From HGM05232 sp036661515 (lineage in GTDB: Bacteria; Bacteroidota; Bacteroidia; Bacteroidales; Muribaculaceae), in assembly GCA_036661515.1 (NCBI GenBank), contig JAVWYO010000009.1, positions 1 to 33,877 on the forward strand: a stretch of 33,877 nucleotides of DNA, in the 5' to 3' direction. Shown piece after piece: positions 30,549 through 33,877 of the stretch. A program made the position numbers and the translations under genes. Under the pieces are notes generated by a model. It did no database searches. It worked only from the letters and a program-made list of their open reading frames with translations, and was not told the DNA's origin. Within the stretch, counting starts at the first letter, position 1; each line of letters starts with the position of its first letter.

Positions 30549-33011
30549 ATGAATATATCGTATAACTGGTTGAAAGAATATATAAATTTCGACCTTAATC
30601 CTAATGAGTTAGCCGATGCTTTGACATCGTTAGGACTCGAAATAGGAACAGTAGAAGAAGTAGAAACTATCAAAGGTGGTCTCGAAGGTCTTGTAATAGG
30701 CAAGGTATTGACTTGTGACGTTCACCCTAATAGTGACCATCTACATATCACAACAGTAGATTTAGGAGATGGCATTGCTACAAAAATTGTGTGTGGTGCT
30801 CCAAATGTTGCGGCAGGTCAGCATGTCGTTGTTGCCACTTTAGGCACAAAGCTATATGATGGCGACCAAGAATTTGTAATAAAAAAATCTAAGATACGTG
30901 GCGAAGAGTCCATTGGAATGATATGTGCCGAAGATGAAATAGGGATAGGTACATCGCACGATGGAATTATTGTTCTTGACGATAGTGTAGCGCCTGGAAC
31001 CCTTGCTAAAGATTATTATAATATAAAGAGCGATTATGTGCTTGAAGTAGACCTAACACCCAATAGGGTTGAGGCTTCATCGCACTATGGTGTAGCGCGG
31101 GATTTGTCGGCATATCTTGTTCAACACAAGTTGCCTAATAACCTACATCGTCCCTCAGTTGATTCATTCAAGATAGATAAAAAAGATGGCGCGGTAAGTG
31201 TTAAAGTAGAGAATGCTGAGGCATGTCCTCGTTATAGTGGACTCACCATTCGAGGTGTAAAAATACAAGAGTCGCCACAATGGCTAAAAGATAATTTACT
31301 CACCATAGGTCAACGCCCAATCAATAATATTGTTGATATAACAAACTTTATGCTTCATAGCATGGGTCAACCGCTTCATTGCTTTGACCTATCAAAGGTT
31401 GATGGCGGTGAAATAATAGTAAAAACTGTTGCGCAAGGAACTAAGTTTATAACACTTGATGGAGTAGAGCGAAGTCTTAATGAGCGTGATTTAATGATAT
31501 GCAATGCAAAAGAACCTATGTGCATAGGTGGTGTATTTGGTGGCTTAGATTCAGGGGTTACAAATACCACTACCGATATATTTATTGAGTCGGCATATTT
31601 TCATCCAACATGGATAAGAAAGACTGCACGAAGATTTGGCTTAAATACAGATGCCTCATTTCGTTATGAACGTGGTATTGACCCTAATAATACTATTTAT
31701 GTGCTCAAACTTGCTGCAATTCTTATAAAGGAATTGGCAGGAGGTGAGATATGTGGTGATATTGTAGATGAATATCCATTACCAGTAGCACCATATCCAG
31801 TAACATTAAGTTATGCTAATGTAAATTCATTAATAGGCAAAGAAATAGATAAGGATACAGTAAAGAGTATTTTAGGTAGTCTTGAAATCGAAATAGTGAA
31901 AGAGAGTGCCGAAGAGCTTGAGTTACTTGTACCTACATATCGTGTTGATGTGCAACGCCCATGTGATGTGATAGAGGATATTCTTAGGGTGTATGGCTAT
32001 AATAATATTGAATTTATCGACAATGTACACTCAAATCTCTCATATAAGAGTGAAACAGATAGCAAGAATGATTTGCAAAATTTAATATCTGAACAACTCA
32101 CAGCAATAGGATTTAATGAGATTCTTAATAATTCGTTGACGGCGTTAGCCTATTATTCTGAACTTGAAAGCTATCCAGCAGGGTCTTGTGTAAGGCTTAT
32201 TAATCCACTTAGTAACGACCTAAGTGTGATGCGCCAAACGTTGCTTTTTGGAGGTCTTGAAAGCATCTCTCACAACGTCAATCGTAAGAGTGAAAACCTA
32301 AAGATGTATGAATTTGGCAATTGCTATAAATTCAACGATGAGGCAGATAATAGTGAAAAGATACTTGCACCATATAGTGAGAATGGAAGTCTTGCGCTGT
32401 GGATTACTGGAAATAAAGTTGATGGTAATTGGACAGAAGCAACTACAAAGAGTACTGTGTTTGATTTAAAGTCAATGGTCATTAACATCTTTGCACGTCT
32501 CGGAATAAGTCCTAATGATATAATAAGTACCCCAATAAGTAATGATATTTATTCCTCAGCACTTGCTTTTACAACACGAGGAGGAAAGAATATAGGTACT
32601 ATGGGTGTTGTAAAGCGAACAATCCTAAAGATGATGGATATAGACCAAGAGGTATATTACTCTGAAATCAATTGGAATGCCATTGTGAAACTTGCATTAA
32701 AACGTAAAGTTACATATACCGATTTACCTAAGACCCAGCCAGTGAAACGAGATCTTGCATTACTTATTGATTCAGATGTAACGTTTGCTGAAATAGAAAA
32801 GGTAATAAGGGACTCCGAGCGTAAATTGCTTAAAAATGTAAGCCTATTTGACGTGTATGAGGGTAAAAATCTTGAGGCTGGTAAAAAATCTTATGCAGTG
32901 AGCGTTATTCTTCAAGATGAGGAAAAGACCCTTCAAGATAAGCAGATAGAAGCTACAATGAGTAAGATAATAGGGAATCTTGAGAAACAAGTAGGAGCAA
33001 AATTGAGATAA
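30549..33011 (+). CDS. pheT: Phenylalanine--tRNA ligase beta subunit
   Basis: The beta subunit of the (alpha-beta)2 PheRS enzyme; it binds tRNA-Phe and edits mischarged Tyr. The 820 residues match the family. Domains in order are a B1/EMAP-like tRNA-binding domain (about 43-150), the B3/B4 editing region (about 220-385, with GQRPINNIVDITNFML and HCFD), B5 (about 400-470), a pseudo-catalytic core, and a C-terminal FDX-ACB anticodon-binding domain (about 725-820, KTQPVKRDLALLID). pheS is not adjacent in the window; it is encoded apart, as is common in Bacteroidota. It is followed after 31 bases by the YebC gene and probably cotranscribed. Confidence 0.98.
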   Translation: MNISYNWLKEYINFDLNPNELADALTSLGLEIGTVEEVETIKGGLEGLVIGKVLTCDVHPNSDHLHITTVDLGDGIATKIVCGAPNVAAGQHVVVATLGTKLYDGDQEFVIKKSKIRGEESIGMICAEDEIGIGTSHDGIIVLDDSVAPGTLAKDYYNIKSDYVLEVDLTPNRVEASSHYGVARDLSAYLVQHKLPNNLHRPSVDSFKIDKKDGAVSVKVENAEACPRYSGLTIRGVKIQESPQWLKDNLLTIGQRPINNIVDITNFMLHSMGQPLHCFDLSKVDGGEIIVKTVAQGTKFITLDGVERSLNERDLMICNAKEPMCIGGVFGGLDSGVTNTTTDIFIESAYFHPTWIRKTARRFGLNTDASFRYERGIDPNNTIYVLKLAAILIKELAGGEICGDIVDEYPLPVAPYPVTLSYANVNSLIGKEIDKDTVKSILGSLEIEIVKESAEELELLVPTYRVDVQRPCDVIEDILRVYGYNNIEFIDNVHSNLSYKSETDSKNDLQNLISEQLTAIGFNEILNNSLTALAYYSELESYPAGSCVRLINPLSNDLSVMRQTLLFGGLESISHNVNRKSENLKMYEFGNCYKFNDEADNSEKILAPYSENGSLALWITGNKVDGNWTEATTKSTVFDLKSMVINIFARLGISPNDIISTPISNDIYSSALAFTTRGGKNIGTMGVVKRTILKMMDIDQEVYYSEINWNAIVKLALKRKVTYTDLPKTQPVKRDLALLIDSDVTFAEIEKVIRDSERKLLKNVSLFDVYEGKNLEAGKKSYAVSVILQDEEKTLQDKQIEATMSKIIGNLEKQVGAKLR

Positions 33012-33042
33012 TAAGAAATAATAATATAACATATAGATAAAG

Positions 33043-33774
33043 ATGGGAAGAGCGTTTGAATATCGTAAAGCAAGAAAGCTAAAGCGTTGGGGAAACATGG
33101 CGCGAACTTTCACGAAACTTGGTAAAGAAATAACTATTGCTACAAAAGATGGAGGTTCTGACCCCAGTAGCAATCCACGTTTACGCGCGTTAATCCAAAA
33201 TGCGAAGGCAGCAAATATGCCTAAAGATACGGTTGATAGAGCTATAAAAAAGGCAACCGATAAGAATTTTAGTGATTATAAAGAGGTGCTTTTTGAAGGA
33301 TATGGCCCCTTTGGTATAGCTATAATGGTAGAAACGGCTACTGATAACAATACACGTACTGTGGCAAATGTTCGTAGTTATTTTAATAAGCATGGCGGTT
33401 CTCTTGGTACTTCGGGCAGTTTGACATTCCTATTTGAACACAAATGTGTATTTAAGATAAACCCCAAAGAAGGCGTTTCGCTTGAAGATCTTGAACTTGA
33501 ATTAATTGACTATGGTGTTGATGAATTAGACCAAGACGAAGATGGCATAACACTGTGGGGTGCATTTGAAGAAAATTCTAATATTCAGAAATATCTTGAG
33601 GACAACGGATTTGAAATAACAAGTTCAGAATTTGTTCGTCTTCCAAGTGAACTAAAAGATGTCACTCCAGAGCAACGAGTGCAATTAGAAAAACTTTTAG
33701 ATAAATTTGATGAAGATGAAGATGTTCAAAATGTCTTCCACAATATGAAAGAAGACGAATTAGAGGAAGAATAA
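33043..33774 (+). CDS. YebC/TACO1-family protein
   Basis: This 243-residue protein belongs to the YebC family (TACO1 in mitochondria), annotated as a transcriptional regulator and more recently linked to translation of proline-rich stretches. The N-terminal basic domain (MGRAFEYRKARKLKRWGNMA, then FTKLGKEI, and NMPKDTVDRAIKK) and the acidic second and third domains (LFEGYGPFGIAIMVE, GSLTFLFEHK) are intact. The C-terminus is strongly acidic (FDEDEDVQNVFHNMKEDELEEE). It lies just downstream of pheT. Confidence 0.96.
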   Translation: MGRAFEYRKARKLKRWGNMARTFTKLGKEITIATKDGGSDPSSNPRLRALIQNAKAANMPKDTVDRAIKKATDKNFSDYKEVLFEGYGPFGIAIMVETATDNNTRTVANVRSYFNKHGGSLGTSGSLTFLFEHKCVFKINPKEGVSLEDLELELIDYGVDELDQDEDGITLWGAFEENSNIQKYLEDNGFEITSSEFVRLPSELKDVTPEQRVQLEKLLDKFDEDEDVQNVFHNMKEDELEEE

Positions 33775-33799
33775 GACTTTTTTGGATTAATAGTAAAAG

Positions 33800-33832
33800 A
33801 GGAGTAGCAGATTATAAGGGTCCGCTACTCCT
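33800..33832 (+). terminator. Hairpin terminator after yebC
   Basis: A 9-base perfect stem AGGAGTAGC/GCTACTCCT (33800-33808 with 33824-33832) encloses a 15-base loop. It is followed by only a scattered T-rich stretch (TAGTCGTTT), so it may be a weaker terminator. It is the first structure after the yebC stop. Confidence 0.65.
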
Positions 33833-33877
33833 TAGTCGTTTAAATACACTTGCATGAATTACTTAATCGACAAATAT

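Noticed and set aside
1..33877. CRISPR arrays, insertion sequences, phage or conjugative genes
   Set aside because: No regularly spaced repeats, transposase, integrase or phage structural proteins are visible. The only mobile-looking unit is the R-M cassette, which lacks its own recombinase.

Overview
The window is from a low-GC member of the Bacteroidales (phylum Bacteroidota); the family cannot be fixed from sequence alone. The evidence is: repeated promoters of the Bacteroidetes type (TTTG, about 20 bases, TAnnTTTG); a secreted amidase with a type IX secretion (T9SS) C-terminal sorting domain; two large outer-membrane beta-barrel proteins of the carboxypeptidase-regulatory-domain class; and the typical gene order DUF177-rpmF-fabH-era-der.

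Layout, left to right. (1) 1-1205, minus strand: a tRNA-Asp(GUC) cut by the window edge, then asnA. (2) 1450-6376, plus: a two-gene unit with a secreted beta-propeller protein and a 1287-residue cell-wall amidase / propeller / T9SS protein, closed by a strong terminator. (3) 6396-11918, plus: a five-gene operon (ABC ATPase, membrane permease, YtrA-like GntR repressor, membrane-anchored unknown protein, outer-membrane barrel) with a textbook promoter and a 24-bp YtrA-type operator at the predicted transcription start. It ends at a bidirectional terminator shared with der. (4) 11935-16230, minus: DUF177, rpmF, fabH, era, der, covering ribosome assembly and fatty-acid initiation. (5) 16335-23390, minus: an MsbA-like ABC exporter, purN, a Cof-type HAD phosphatase and an orphan histidine kinase. 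A type II restriction-modification (R-M) cassette is inserted exactly at the purN/HAD junction and is flanked by 19-bp direct repeats. (6) 23462-27306: a second large outer-membrane barrel, convergent with a secreted glucosaminidase carrying two LysM domains. (7) 27310-33832, plus: cdd, dnaX, a small orphan sigma-factor-like protein, pheT and a YebC/TACO1 protein.

Most of the window is housekeeping sequence. Two parts are worth attention. The R-M cassette (18478-20946) looks like a clean insertion with long target duplication into an ATGA start/stop overlap. It left both flanking genes intact and a relic of the HAD start beside purN. Its endonuclease joins a B3-like DNA-recognition C-terminus to an N-terminus without the phospholipase-D motif usually paired with it. 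The second is the five-gene ABC/GntR/outer-membrane-barrel operon, whose regulator and operator resemble the Bacillus YtrA system for cell-envelope stress but whose effectors span a Gram-negative envelope. All coordinates and motifs were read by eye; no alignment, folding or database search was run.
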